Shown: piece after piece, positions 25,446-33,844 of the stretch
How the letters are laid out: each line of letters begins with the position of its first letter
Numbering within the stretch: the stretch's first letter is position 1
Assembly (NCBI GenBank): GCA_024235915.1
Contig: JACKLO010000007.1
Location: 372,001 to 436,000 of the forward strand
Direction of reading: 5' to 3'
From: Burkholderiaceae bacterium
GTDB taxonomy: Bacteria > Pseudomonadota > Gammaproteobacteria > Burkholderiales > Burkholderiaceae_C
Length of the DNA: 64,000 nucleotides
Notes under the pieces: generated by a model
What the model was told of the DNA's origin: nothing
The model's input: the letters and a program-made list of their open reading frames with translations, nothing else
Databases searched by the model: none
Made by a program: the position numbers and the translations under genes

Positions 25446-25945
25446 GCGGAGGCCAGCCAGTCCGCCTGCGCTGCCTCGTGCCGCAGCAGGGCAGCCTTGC
25501 GTTCGACGCCTGCGGCATAACCGGTGAGCGTGCCGTTGGCGCCGATGACGCGGTGGCAAGGCACGATCAGCGCCACCGGGTTGGCGCCATTGGCCGCGCC
25601 GACGGCGCGCACCGCAGCCGGCCGGCCGATCTGGCGGGCGATGTCCGCATAGGCGCAGGTTCGGCCGGGACCGATGGTGGTCAGCGCCTGCCACACGGAT
25701 TGCTGGAATGCCGTGCCTTGCAGGTCCAGCGGCACGCTGAACGGCGTCTGAGGCTGCAGCCAGTAGCGCGCCAGTTCGTTGGCCGCCTGCGCCAGCCAGG
25801 GCTGGTCCGGGGCCTCGGGCACGTCGTCCAGCGGTGGCCCGTCGAACCACAGCAGGGCCAGGCCCTTGGCCGTGGCCGCGGCCGTCAAGGGGCCCAACGG
25901 GGAGGGCAGCAGGGTGCGGGCGATCAGCCCTTGTGGCAAGCTCAT
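25442..25945 (-). CDS. ogt: Methylated-DNA--[protein]-cysteine S-methyltransferase
   Basis: Suicide repair protein that removes methyl groups from O6-methylguanine and O4-methylthymine, 167 residues. The active-site motif VPCHRVIG contains the acceptor C130; GTAFQQSVWQAL and RAVGAANGANPVALI complete the DNA-binding domain. It overlaps the upstream Ada-AlkA gene and the downstream EamA gene by 4 bases each (ATGA), so all three are translationally coupled. The symbol could equally be ada-like; ogt is used because the protein is a standalone methyltransferase. Confidence 0.93.
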   Translation of the reverse strand: MSLPQGLIARTLLPSPLGPLTAAATAKGLALLWFDGPPLDDVPEAPDQPWLAQAANELARYWLQPQTPFSVPLDLQGTAFQQSVWQALTTIGPGRTCAYADIARQIGRPAAVRAVGAANGANPVALIVPCHRVIGANGTLTGYAAGVERKAALLRHEAAQADWLASA

Positions 25946-27399
25946 GCGGTTGTCTCCAAGGTCTGCCAAAGCGCGATCACGGCGTAGCCACGCCACGGCC
26001 GCCAGGCTTCGGCCAGGCGGGTGGCGGCGGCCGCGTCGCGCCCGCCGAGCACCGGCTGCAGGGCGTTGAGCAGTCCGATGTCGGTGGCGGGAAAGGCGTC
26101 CGGCCAGGCCAGCACGCGCAGGGCGATCAGTTGCGCCGTCCATTCGCCGACGCCGGGCAGCGCGCGCAGCGCGTCCAGCGTGCCTTGCAAAGGGGCGCCC
26201 GGGTGCAGCGGCAGGCGGCCGGCGGCCACCTCGGTGGCCAGGGCCTGCAGCGCCCGCACGCGCTGGCGCACGATGCCCAGGCGGCCGATGTGTGCGGGGT
26301 CGGCCGCGGCCAGCGTGGCGGCGTCGGGGAACAGGCGGTCCAGGCCCGCGAAGGGCGTCTGCACAGGGCTGCCGAACGCCGCCACCAGGCGCTGCGCCAG
26401 GGTGCGCGCGGCCTTCACCGTCACCTGCTGGCCCAGGATGACACGCACGGCAGTCTCGAAGCCGTTGAAACTGCCGGGCATGCGCAGCCCCGGTGGGGCG
26501 GGCTGCGGCAGCGTGGCCAGCACGGGGTCGACGCGGGCCGGGTCGGCATCCAGGTCGAATGCGTGGCGCACCCGCTGCAGCAGCAGGCCCAGGGCGGGCG
26601 CCAGCGACGGCGAGGGCTCCAGCCACAGTTCGTGGCGTTCCGGCACCAGCCGGCACGCCAGCCAGCCTGCGACCTGGCCGCGCGGCGAGGGCAGCGCAAG
26701 GGTGCGCCGCAGCACGAACCCTTCCACGGCCTCCACGCCTGGCAAGGCACGCTGCGCGTGGAAGGCCAGCAGACCCGCGGCGTCGCAGGGCGGTCGCCAG
26801 GCCAACCGCAGGGGCTCGCCAGATCGGGGCGCTGCCCCTTCGCGCCGCAGACGGGTCGGTGCCATGCGGTAGCGCTGCAGGAATGCCGCGTTGAAGCGGC
26901 GCAGGCTGCCGAAACCGCTGGCCAGGGCCACCTGGGCGATGGGCTCGTCGGTGTCGGTGAGCAGCCGTTTGGCCAGCAGCAGGCGCTGCGTGGTTTCGAA
27001 ATCCTGCGGGCCGACCCCGTGGGCGGCGGTGAAGATGCGGCGCAGGTGGCGGTCGGTCACGCCCAGGCGTTCGGCCACGGCGGTGACGGACACCGGTTCA
27101 CCCGCATGCACGCCGTGTTCGATGACCCGCGCCGCCGCCTGGGCCAGCGTGGCCGACGAGTCCATGGCCGAAAGGCCGGGTGCGATCTCGGGCCGGCACT
27201 TCAGGCAGGGGCGAAAGGCCTGGGCCTCGGCCTGCGCGGCGCTGGCAAAGAAGCGGCAGTTCTCCGATCGCGGCGTGCGCACTCGGCACACCGGTCGGCA
27301 GTAGACGCCGGTGGAGGTGACGCCGACGAACAGCCGGCCGTCGAAGCGCGCATCACGCGCCTTCAGGGCGAGGTAGGCGGCGTCGGCATCAGGGAGCAT
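25942..27399 (-). CDS. Ada regulatory domain fused to AlkA DNA-3-methyladenine glycosylase
   Basis: 485-residue fusion protein. The N-terminal Ada zinc domain keeps four cysteines, C34 and C38 (GVYCRPVCR) with C65 and C68 (FRPCLKC); C34 corresponds to the methyl-phosphotriester acceptor of E. coli Ada. An AraC-type helix-turn-helix follows (about 85-180, ending FGSLRRFNAAFLQRYRM). The C-terminal AlkA glycosylase has the helix-hairpin-helix LPGVGEWTAQLIALR and the probable catalytic aspartate D440 in FPATDIGL. It therefore can sense alkylation, activate transcription and excise alkylated bases. It leads an operon with ogt and an EamA permease, and probably regulates itself. Confidence 0.93.
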   Translation of the reverse strand: MLPDADAAYLALKARDARFDGRLFVGVTSTGVYCRPVCRVRTPRSENCRFFASAAQAEAQAFRPCLKCRPEIAPGLSAMDSSATLAQAAARVIEHGVHAGEPVSVTAVAERLGVTDRHLRRIFTAAHGVGPQDFETTQRLLLAKRLLTDTDEPIAQVALASGFGSLRRFNAAFLQRYRMAPTRLRREGAAPRSGEPLRLAWRPPCDAAGLLAFHAQRALPGVEAVEGFVLRRTLALPSPRGQVAGWLACRLVPERHELWLEPSPSLAPALGLLLQRVRHAFDLDADPARVDPVLATLPQPAPPGLRMPGSFNGFETAVRVILGQQVTVKAARTLAQRLVAAFGSPVQTPFAGLDRLFPDAATLAAADPAHIGRLGIVRQRVRALQALATEVAAGRLPLHPGAPLQGTLDALRALPGVGEWTAQLIALRVLAWPDAFPATDIGLLNALQPVLGGRDAAAATRLAEAWRPWRGYAVIALWQTLETTA

Positions 27400-27471
27400 G
27401 CGGGCATCGTAGCCCGCCAGGCCGCAGCGGCTCGCCGTTTTCGGACCTGTGGTTGGCGGTGCGCCGCCAGG

Positions 27472-27783
27472 TCAGCGGCGCGGCAGGCTGCTGCCGTCGT
27501 CGGCGATTTCGCGCACCTCGATGTCCACCACCTCGTCGGTGGGCGGGCGGCCGGACGCCGGACGCCAGGCGCGGGCCGTGGCACGCCGCCACTCGAAGCG
27601 CACCGGCGCTGGCCTGCGGCCGCGCAGCAGTGACCACAACAGCGCGCCGGCCGCGACCACGAGGCCCAGCAGCAGCGCGCCGATCATCAGCACGATGCCG
27701 AAGAAGGCAAACACGAGGCCCAGCAGGGCCCCCAGGAAACCCGGGCCGGAGCGGGACAGGCCGGCAGACGATGGCATGGTCAT
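27472..27783 (-). CDS. Hypothetical small membrane protein
   Basis: 103 residues, family not recognised. A glycine-rich N-terminus (SAGLSRSGPGFLG) leads into one long hydrophobic stretch (about 17-53), probably two closely spaced spans, then a basic cytoplasmic segment LLRGRRPAPVRFEWRR and a hydrophilic tail with DEVVDIEVREI. Two in-frame ATGs (27783 and 27777) are both possible starts. It lies 72 bp upstream of the Ada-AlkA start and 79 bp downstream of the chemoreceptor end of the neighbouring unit, with no clear operon partner. Confidence 0.6.
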   Translation of the reverse strand: MTMPSSAGLSRSGPGFLGALLGLVFAFFGIVLMIGALLLGLVVAAGALLWSLLRGRRPAPVRFEWRRATARAWRPASGRPPTDEVVDIEVREIADDGSSLPRR

Positions 27784-27862
27784 GGTCCGATATGGAGACG
27801 CGGCGGCAAGGATGGTTCCCTGGCCGCCGCGTCGATGATGCCTGAAACCGGGGTGGCCGGCG

Positions 27863-29641
27863 TCAGAAGCTCTGCCAGTCGGCGTCCCCCGAATCGGCGG
27901 TGGCCAGGGCCGGTGTCGGTGCCGGCGCCTTGGCCTGCACAGCCGGCTTGGCGGCAGGTTGCGGCGAGGCCTTGGCCGGTGCCTTCGGGGCGGGCGGCGC
28001 GGCCGGGCGCCTGGCCGGCATCGCCGTGGCGGCCTGTGGCGGGGTCGTCATGACGGTGTCGTTGGCGTCCAGCTTGAACACGGCCACCGCCTGCACCAGC
28101 TGCTGGGCCTGCTGCTTCAGGCTTTCCGCCGCCGCCGCGCTCTGCTCGACCAGCGCTGCGTTCTGTTGCGTGCCCTGATCCATGCGGGTGATGGCGGCGC
28201 CCACCTGGGCCACGCCAGCGCTCTGCTCGGTGCTGGCCGCGCTGATCTCGCCGATGATGTCGGTCACACGCTGCGCGGCGCCCACGATCTCCTGCATCGT
28301 GCTGCCGGCCTTGTCCACCAGCGTCGTGCCCTGCTCCACGCGTTCGACGCTGGCCGTGATCAGTGCCTTGATCTCGCGTGCCGCCTCGGCGCTGCGCAGC
28401 GCCAGGCTGCGCACCTCGCCGGCCACCACCGCGAAGCCGCGGCCCTGTTCGCCGGCCCGGGCGGCTTCCACCGCGGCGTTGAGCGCCAGGATGTTGGTCT
28501 GGAAGGCGATGCCGTCGATGGTGCCGATGATGTCGGCGATCTTCTGCGAACTGGCCTGGATGCCGCGCATGGTCTCGACCACCTGGCTGACGACCTCGCC
28601 GCCCTGCACCGCCACGTTCGACGCACCCTGGGCCAGCTGCGCGGCCTGGCGCGCGTTGTCGGCGTTGTTGCGCACGGTGGAGCCGAGTTCCTCCATCGTC
28701 GAGGCGGTCTGCTGCAGTTCGCCGGCCTGCTGCTCGGTGCGTCCAGAGAGGTCCTGGTTGCCGGCGGCGATCTCGGTGCTGGCATGGGCCACATGGTCGG
28801 ACCCGCGGCGCACGTCGGCCACGGCACGGGCCAGGTCCTGCTGCATGGTTTTCAGCCAGGCGAGCACGCTGTCCTGGTCACCGGCCTTGAGCATGATGCG
28901 GGTGCTCAGGTCGCCCTGGGCCACGGCGCGGGCCACGGCCACGGCGGTGGACGGCTCGCCGCCCAGCTGACGCAGCATCTGGCGCGTGATGACCACGGCC
29001 ATGCCGACGCCGATGACCATCGCGCTGCCCAGCAGCGCCAGCACCGCCATCCAGGCCTGGGCATAGACCTGTTGCACGTGTGCGCTGGCGGCGTCGCCAC
29101 CGTCGTAGTTGAACTGGATCAGACCATTGAGCGCCGCCACGACCTCTTCGAAGGCCATGCTGGAGACGCCGTCGGCGATGTCGGCGGCGTCCATCTGCTG
29201 GCCTTCGCGACCGAGCTTGACCACACGCTCCTGCGCGCTGCGGTACTCGGCCCAGGCCTTGGTCAGGTTGGCCACCAGTTCGGCTTCCTGATCGCCCTGA
29301 ACACGCGCCTTGTAGCGCTCGGACAAAGCGCCGAGGCTCTTGGCGCCCTCGGTCATCTTCTCTTCGTATTCCGAGTGGTAGCTCTTGTCGTCGGTGCGGC
29401 TGTGCTTGAGCTCGAAGTCGCGGGTTTCGACGACGAGGGCGCGGGCGTCCGACAGGTCGCCCACACCCTTGAGCCATTTCTCGGACAGTGCCACGGCCTC
29501 GGCATCCACGCTGCGCAGGCCGACCAAGCCGGCGCCGCCGACGGCCAGCGTCAGCACCGGCACCGTGGCAAAGCCGATGAACAACTGGCGACCGACCGGC
29601 ACGCCGGCCAGCCACCGTCCCAGGTGGATGGAGGTCCTCAT
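27863..29641 (-). CDS. Methyl-accepting chemotaxis protein with C-terminal CheR-binding pentapeptide
   Basis: 592 residues. First span about 20-43, a four-helix-bundle type periplasmic domain of about 145 residues, second span about 190-213, HAMP, and the signalling hairpin IAFQTNILALNAAVEAARAG. After the signalling domain comes a linker of about 60 residues made mostly of Ala, Pro and Lys, ending in DWQSF. This fits the aromatic-x-x-aromatic pentapeptide (NWETF in E. coli Tar/Tsr) that tethers CheR and CheB. It starts 14 bases after a frameshifted Cache-domain gene, which suggests co-expression of receptor and periplasmic sensor. Confidence 0.93.
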   Translation of the reverse strand: MRTSIHLGRWLAGVPVGRQLFIGFATVPVLTLAVGGAGLVGLRSVDAEAVALSEKWLKGVGDLSDARALVVETRDFELKHSRTDDKSYHSEYEEKMTEGAKSLGALSERYKARVQGDQEAELVANLTKAWAEYRSAQERVVKLGREGQQMDAADIADGVSSMAFEEVVAALNGLIQFNYDGGDAASAHVQQVYAQAWMAVLALLGSAMVIGVGMAVVITRQMLRQLGGEPSTAVAVARAVAQGDLSTRIMLKAGDQDSVLAWLKTMQQDLARAVADVRRGSDHVAHASTEIAAGNQDLSGRTEQQAGELQQTASTMEELGSTVRNNADNARQAAQLAQGASNVAVQGGEVVSQVVETMRGIQASSQKIADIIGTIDGIAFQTNILALNAAVEAARAGEQGRGFAVVAGEVRSLALRSAEAAREIKALITASVERVEQGTTLVDKAGSTMQEIVGAAQRVTDIIGEISAASTEQSAGVAQVGAAITRMDQGTQQNAALVEQSAAAAESLKQQAQQLVQAVAVFKLDANDTVMTTPPQAATAMPARRPAAPPAPKAPAKASPQPAAKPAVQAKAPAPTPALATADSGDADWQSF

Positions 29642-29655
29642 GGTGCGCCTCCGGC

Positions 29656-30148
29656 TTACTGCTTGTGGCCGATGTAGCTGGCGCCGATGATCTTGCCGCT
29701 GGCGTCCTTGATCGGGTTGTAGCAGCTCTCGTACTTGGTGCCGAGCACGTCGATCGGGCCGCAGAACTGCTTGCCGGCGTCCAGCGCGGCGTAGGCGGCG
29801 TTGCGGGCCAGCTTGGTGCCGATGCCGCGCTTGCCTTCAGGCGTCAGCACGTTGGTGCTCACGCGCACGAATTCCTCGCCGTCGCGCACGAACACCGTGG
29901 CGGTGGCCTGGTGGGACTTGCGGATGGCGTCGACGACGTCGAAGTTGTTGTTGATGCGGCGGTCACCGAAGTAGATGGCCGGCACGTCCTGGCCGGCCAC
30001 CGGCACGGTGCCTTCCAGCTTGGGGGCGCCGATCTTGGCCAGGCGGGCGTCCAGGTCGGCGATGGTGGCCTTGGGGGTCCGCGGCGGCGAAGGACAGGCT
30101 GGACGCGGCCAGCAGCGCGCCGGCAACAAGCGTGGGGACGAATTTCAT
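29656..30148 (-). pseudogene. Periplasmic Cache-domain protein, interrupted by a single-base frameshift
   Basis: The coding potential lies in two frames. Codons from the ATG at 30148 give a clean signal peptide (MKFVPTLVAGALLAASSLSF then AAAD). After about residue 24 the reading must shift by one base to continue PKATIADLDARLAKIGAPKL through to GASYIGHKQ. Dropping one C from the CCCCC run (plus-strand G run at 30073-30077) joins them as AAADPKATIADL. The mature part is a Cache_3-type fold (VPAIYFGDRRINNNFDVVDA, ATVFVRDGEEFVRVSTNV, YESCYNPIKDASGKIIG) without any membrane or signalling domain. GGAG lies about 9 bases before the ATG. It may be a real pseudogene, a sequencing error or a switchable gene. 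Confidence 0.7.
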
Positions 30149-30238
30149 CGAGGTGGCTCCGAAAGTAGACGTTGCGGTCGCGAACTGGCCTCCGTGGTCT
30201 CATCTTTCGGGTTCCCATGGCCCCAACTTGAGGGCAAC

Positions 30239-30252
30239 TTGATCTGGATCAG
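30239..30252 (-). promoter_or_regulatory. FNR/ANR-type box upstream of the Cache-chemoreceptor pair
   Basis: TTGAT-CTGG-ATCAG matches TTGAT-N4-ATCAA at 9 of 10 positions. It lies just after the LytTR regulator stop and is centred 97.5 bp before the Cache-gene ATG. It differs from the TTGAA...TTCAA type at nor/nap, so it may serve a classic FNR/ANR oxygen sensor rather than an NO sensor. Confidence 0.5.
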
Positions 30253-30254
30253 GT

Positions 30255-31034
30255 CTACATGGCCTTGAAGAGGTGCACGTAGGCGCGGCTGACCGGCAAT
30301 TCGCGGGAAAAGTCACGAAGCCGCAGGTACAGCCGGCTGGCCTCGTCGCGCCGCGTGCCCGTCAGGTGGGCCAGGTTGACCACGGTGGAGCGGTGCACCT
30401 GCACGAAGACCTCCGGATCCAGCAGCGGCAGCAGTTCCACGATGGGGGTGCGGATCAGGTGCTCGGCGGTGGCGGTCTGGACGACGGTGTACTTGTCGTC
30501 GGCCTGGAAGAACAGCACCTCCTCCACCGGGATCTGGTGCATCAGCTCGCCGGCACTGGCACGCACCCAGCGCAGACGCTGGGCCGGCGCTGCCGGCGCC
30601 GTGCCTTCCGCTGCAGGCAACAACTGGCGCAGCACCTGGGCCAGGCGGTCGTCGGCCAACTCCGGCACGGCCGTCGCCTGCTGTGCCAGCTGCAAGCGCT
30701 GCACACAGCGCAGCAGGCGATCGGCCTTCGCCGGCTTGAGCAGGTAGTCGAGCGCCTGTTGCTCGAAGGCCTGCACGGCGTATTCGTCGTAGGCGGTGAC
30801 GAACACCACGCGGGTCGCGCCTTCGATGCCCTGTGCCACCTCCAGGCCCGTGAGGCCGGGCATCTGGATGTCCAGGAAGGCGACGTCGGGGCGATGCGCG
30901 GCGATCAGCTCGGCCGCCTCCACGCCATGGCGGGCCAGCGGGGTGAACTGCAGGTCGGGCCACAGCGCGGCCAGTTCACGTTGCAGGTGACGTGCCAGGG
31001 CCGGTTCGTCGTCGGCTATCAGGGCCAGGGTCAT
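30255..31034 (-). CDS. LytTR-family response regulator
   Basis: 259-residue regulator. The receiver domain (about 1-120) starts MTLALIADDEPALARHLQ, with phosphoacceptor D55 in VAFLDIQMPG and the conserved lysine in LLKPAKADRL. A linker precedes a LytTR DNA-binding domain (about 155-255) with FFQADDKYTVV and FVQVHRSTVVNLAHL. The ATG at 31034 begins the receiver motif at once; an earlier in-frame ATG adds ten residues only. It lies 76 bp downstream of its probable partner kinase. Targets are not evident. Confidence 0.92.
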   Translation of the reverse strand: MTLALIADDEPALARHLQRELAALWPDLQFTPLARHGVEAAELIAAHRPDVAFLDIQMPGLTGLEVAQGIEGATRVVFVTAYDEYAVQAFEQQALDYLLKPAKADRLLRCVQRLQLAQQATAVPELADDRLAQVLRQLLPAAEGTAPAAPAQRLRWVRASAGELMHQIPVEEVLFFQADDKYTVVQTATAEHLIRTPIVELLPLLDPEVFVQVHRSTVVNLAHLTGTRRDEASRLYLRLRDFSRELPVSRAYVHLFKAM

Positions 31035-31110
31035 GTCTGCTTCTTTCAACCGTTGCAAATGCATCGCGCTTGCGCCTGGGCGGCGAAGCGCGTGGTGGGT
31101 GTTGGCGCGG

Positions 31111-32247
31111 TCACGCCGGATTCGTCGTGTTCAGGGGCAGGCGAAGCATGGCACGGGTGCCGGGCGACGCCGGTGCCAGGGTGAGCGAGGCCTGGGTGCC
31201 CCAGCGCCCGGCCAACCGCTGACGGACATTGGCCAGGGCGACGCCGTTGCCCGTGCTGCGGCGGCGCGGCGCGTCGACGCCAAGACCGTCATCGGCCACA
31301 TCGATGCACAGGTTGGCGCCCTGCCGGCTGACGGTGATGCGCACGGTCCCGCCGTCGAGTTTGGGCTCCAGGCCGTGGTGGATGGCGTTTTCCACCAGGG
31401 GCTGCAGCAGCAGGGGCGGCATCGCCTGGGTGCGCAGGCTGTCGTCGACGGTCAGCTCGAAACGCAGCCGGTCCTCCATGCGCTGCTGCATCAGGCCCAG
31501 GTAGGCCTCGGCCAGGGCCAGTTCGTGGCCCACGGTGCTGTCCTCGGTGCGCAGGCTGGCCACGGTGGCGCGCAGGTAGTCGGTGAAGGTCTCCAGCATG
31601 CGCTTGGCCCGCGCCGGTTCCGCGTCGATCAAGGTCTGCACGCCGGCCAGGGTGTTGAACAGGAAGTGCGGTTCCATCTGGGCCTGCAGCAGTCGCAACT
31701 GGGCTTCCACAGCACGCCGCTCCGCCACCACCTGCCGCTGCTTGGCGCTGAAGATCTGAAAGAAGATGAAGCTGATCAGGGCAGAGAACAGCACCACGCC
31801 CACCATCATGCTGGCGTTCATGTTCTCCATCCAGCCGGGCATGCCGCCTGCCGCCAGCGAGACGCCGATGGGCCAGCCGATGACGACACCGGTGATCGGC
31901 ACCGCGGCGAAGAAGATGCTTCGGCGGGCATCGCTCCAGCCGCGGATCCGCGCCTTGCCGATGGCCGGGATCAGCAGCGTGAACATCGTGTGGATCAGGA
32001 AGCCGATGACCAGGGACACCATCAAGTTCTTGCCGTACCACAGCGCCCAGCGACCGGGTTGCATCCAGCCGCGCCCACCGTCGAGCGCGTTCAGCGCAAA
32101 GCTCAGCACGGTGAAGCAGCCCGCGATGACGGCGCAGAACACGCCGGTCAGCACCCACTGGAGCCACCAGGGCCCGTGGGGCTCCAGGTCGTTGCCGAAC
32201 CAGGACTTCCAGGCCAGGGAGACGGTTTCGCGGGTGATTGCAGCCAT
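31111..32247 (-). CDS. LytS-type (His_kinase family) sensor histidine kinase
   Basis: 378 residues with four membrane spans in the N-terminal 165 residues (around 30-53, 72-95, 112-134 and 147-166), no large extracellular domain, then the His_kinase domain with phosphoacceptor H194 in QMEPHFLFNTLAGVQ and an HATPase domain (LLLQPLVENAIHHG, DDGLGVD, GNGVALANVRQRL). Together with the LytTR regulator downstream it forms an AlgZ/AlgR or LytS/LytR-like pair. The membrane-embedded sensor suggests detection of a membrane signal. The ligand is unknown. Confidence 0.92.
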   Translation of the reverse strand: MAAITRETVSLAWKSWFGNDLEPHGPWWLQWVLTGVFCAVIAGCFTVLSFALNALDGGRGWMQPGRWALWYGKNLMVSLVIGFLIHTMFTLLIPAIGKARIRGWSDARRSIFFAAVPITGVVIGWPIGVSLAAGGMPGWMENMNASMMVGVVLFSALISFIFFQIFSAKQRQVVAERRAVEAQLRLLQAQMEPHFLFNTLAGVQTLIDAEPARAKRMLETFTDYLRATVASLRTEDSTVGHELALAEAYLGLMQQRMEDRLRFELTVDDSLRTQAMPPLLLQPLVENAIHHGLEPKLDGGTVRITVSRQGANLCIDVADDGLGVDAPRRRSTGNGVALANVRQRLAGRWGTQASLTLAPASPGTRAMLRLPLNTTNPA

Positions 32248-32376
32248 GGCGGGCAGTGTAGGCAGCGTCCCGCCGGGCCTCGCAGGATGACCGACGAATC
32301 GACAGCCGACGCGACGGATGGTCAGCCGGGGCCGTCCCTACAATCCGCCGCAACCCTGGCAACCCGCAGCCCACCC

Positions 32377-33780
32377 ATGAAAGTCCACGCATCCGTCTTC
32401 AAGGCCTACGACATCCGCGGCATCGTGGGGCAGACCATCGACGAGCGCTTTGCGCTGCACCTGGGCCGTGCCTTCGGCAGCCAGGCGCGGGCCGAGGGTG
32501 AAAAGGCCGTGGCCGTGGGCCGTGACGGGCGCCTGTCCGGCCCGGGGCTGGTGAAGGCCCTGATCCGCGGCCTGAAGTCCACCGGGCTGGACGTGGTGGA
32601 CCTGGGCGCGGTGACCACGCCGATGGCCTACTACGTGGCGGCCACCCGGGGTGCGCACGGTTGCCGCAGCGCCATCCAGGTGACCGGCAGCCACAACCCG
32701 AAGGATTACAACGGCTTCAAGATGGTGCTGGCCGGCCGTGCCATCTACGGCGACGAGATCCAGGCCCTCAAGCGCCGCATCGAAACCGGCGACTACGCCA
32801 AGGGCGCCGGCCGCAGCGCGAAGATGGACATCGTGCCCGAGTACAGCGCGCGCATTGCCGGCGACGCCAGGCTGGCGCGGCCCATGAAGATCGTGGTCGA
32901 TTCCGGCAACGGCATCCCGGGGGCATCGGCGCCCGGCATCCTGCGCGCGCTGGGCTGCAGCGTCACCGAGCTCTACAGCGAGGTGGACGGCGACTTCCCG
33001 AACCACCACCCCGATCCGAGCAAGCCCGAGAACCTGGCCGAGCTCATCGAGGCCGTGAAGACCAGTGACGCTGAACTCGGCCTGGCCTTCGACGGCGATG
33101 GCGACCGCCTGGGCGTGGTCACCAAGGACGGCAAGATCATCTACCCCGACCGCCAGCTGATGCTGCTGGCGCAGGACATCCTGACCCGCAACCCCGGCGG
33201 CACGGTGATCTTCGACGTCAAGTGCAGCCAGCGTCTGGCGCCGGCCATCGAAGCCGCCGGCGGCAAGCCGCTGATGTGGAAGACCGGGCATTCGCTGGTG
33301 AAGGCGAAGATGAAGGAGGTCAAGGCGCCAATCGCCGGCGAGATGAGCGGCCACATCTTCTTCGGCGAGCGCTGGTACGGCTTCGACGATGCCACCTACA
33401 CCGCCGCGCGCATGCTGGAGATCCTGTCGCGGGCAAAGAACCCGAGCAAGGTGCTCAATGGGCTGCCCACCAGCCACAACACCCCCGAGCTCAACGTGCA
33501 CTGTGCCGAGGGCGAGCACCACGCCGTGGTGGCGGAACTGCAGGCGCGGGTGGCCGATGGCCGGCTGGCCTTTGCGGGCGGCCAGGTCAACACCATCGAC
33601 GGCGTGCGCGTGGATTGGCCCGACGGCTTCGGCCTCGTGCGCGCCTCCAACACCACGCCGGTGCTGGTGCTGCGCTTCGAGGGCCACACCAAGGGGGCAC
33701 TCAAGCGCATCGAGAAGGCCATGATGGCCGCACTGCGCGGCGTGAAACCCGACGCGGAGGTGGCGGCGGCCGCGCATTGA
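32377..33780 (+). CDS. Phosphomannomutase/phosphoglucomutase (AlgC/ManB type)
   Basis: 467-residue alpha-D-phosphohexomutase converting mannose- or glucose-6-phosphate to the 1-phosphate for LPS and exopolysaccharide precursors. Active-site phosphoserine S105 is in VTGSHNPKDYNGFK, the Mg-binding loop is DGDGDR at 239-244, the sugar-binding loop is GEMSGH and the phosphate-binding end is RASNTTPVLVLRFEG. The start ATG is followed by the family N-terminus FKAYDIRG. The frame is open far upstream, but that stretch is antisense to the two-component genes. It lies 64 bp upstream of the waaA fusion gene. Confidence 0.93.
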   Translation: MKVHASVFKAYDIRGIVGQTIDERFALHLGRAFGSQARAEGEKAVAVGRDGRLSGPGLVKALIRGLKSTGLDVVDLGAVTTPMAYYVAATRGAHGCRSAIQVTGSHNPKDYNGFKMVLAGRAIYGDEIQALKRRIETGDYAKGAGRSAKMDIVPEYSARIAGDARLARPMKIVVDSGNGIPGASAPGILRALGCSVTELYSEVDGDFPNHHPDPSKPENLAELIEAVKTSDAELGLAFDGDGDRLGVVTKDGKIIYPDRQLMLLAQDILTRNPGGTVIFDVKCSQRLAPAIEAAGGKPLMWKTGHSLVKAKMKEVKAPIAGEMSGHIFFGERWYGFDDATYTAARMLEILSRAKNPSKVLNGLPTSHNTPELNVHCAEGEHHAVVAELQARVADGRLAFAGGQVNTIDGVRVDWPDGFGLVRASNTTPVLVLRFEGHTKGALKRIEKAMMAALRGVKPDAEVAAAAH

Positions 33781-33844
33781 GGCGCCGTCTGAGCCGAATG
33801 CCCGGTCGGCCCGGGATGCCTGGCCTGCCGGCGTGGAGCCACCC

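Noticed and set aside
31033..32376. N-terminal extension of the phosphohexomutase by about 450 codons
   Set aside because: The extension is antisense to the histidine kinase; the enzyme family starts at MKVHASVFKAYDIRG (32377).
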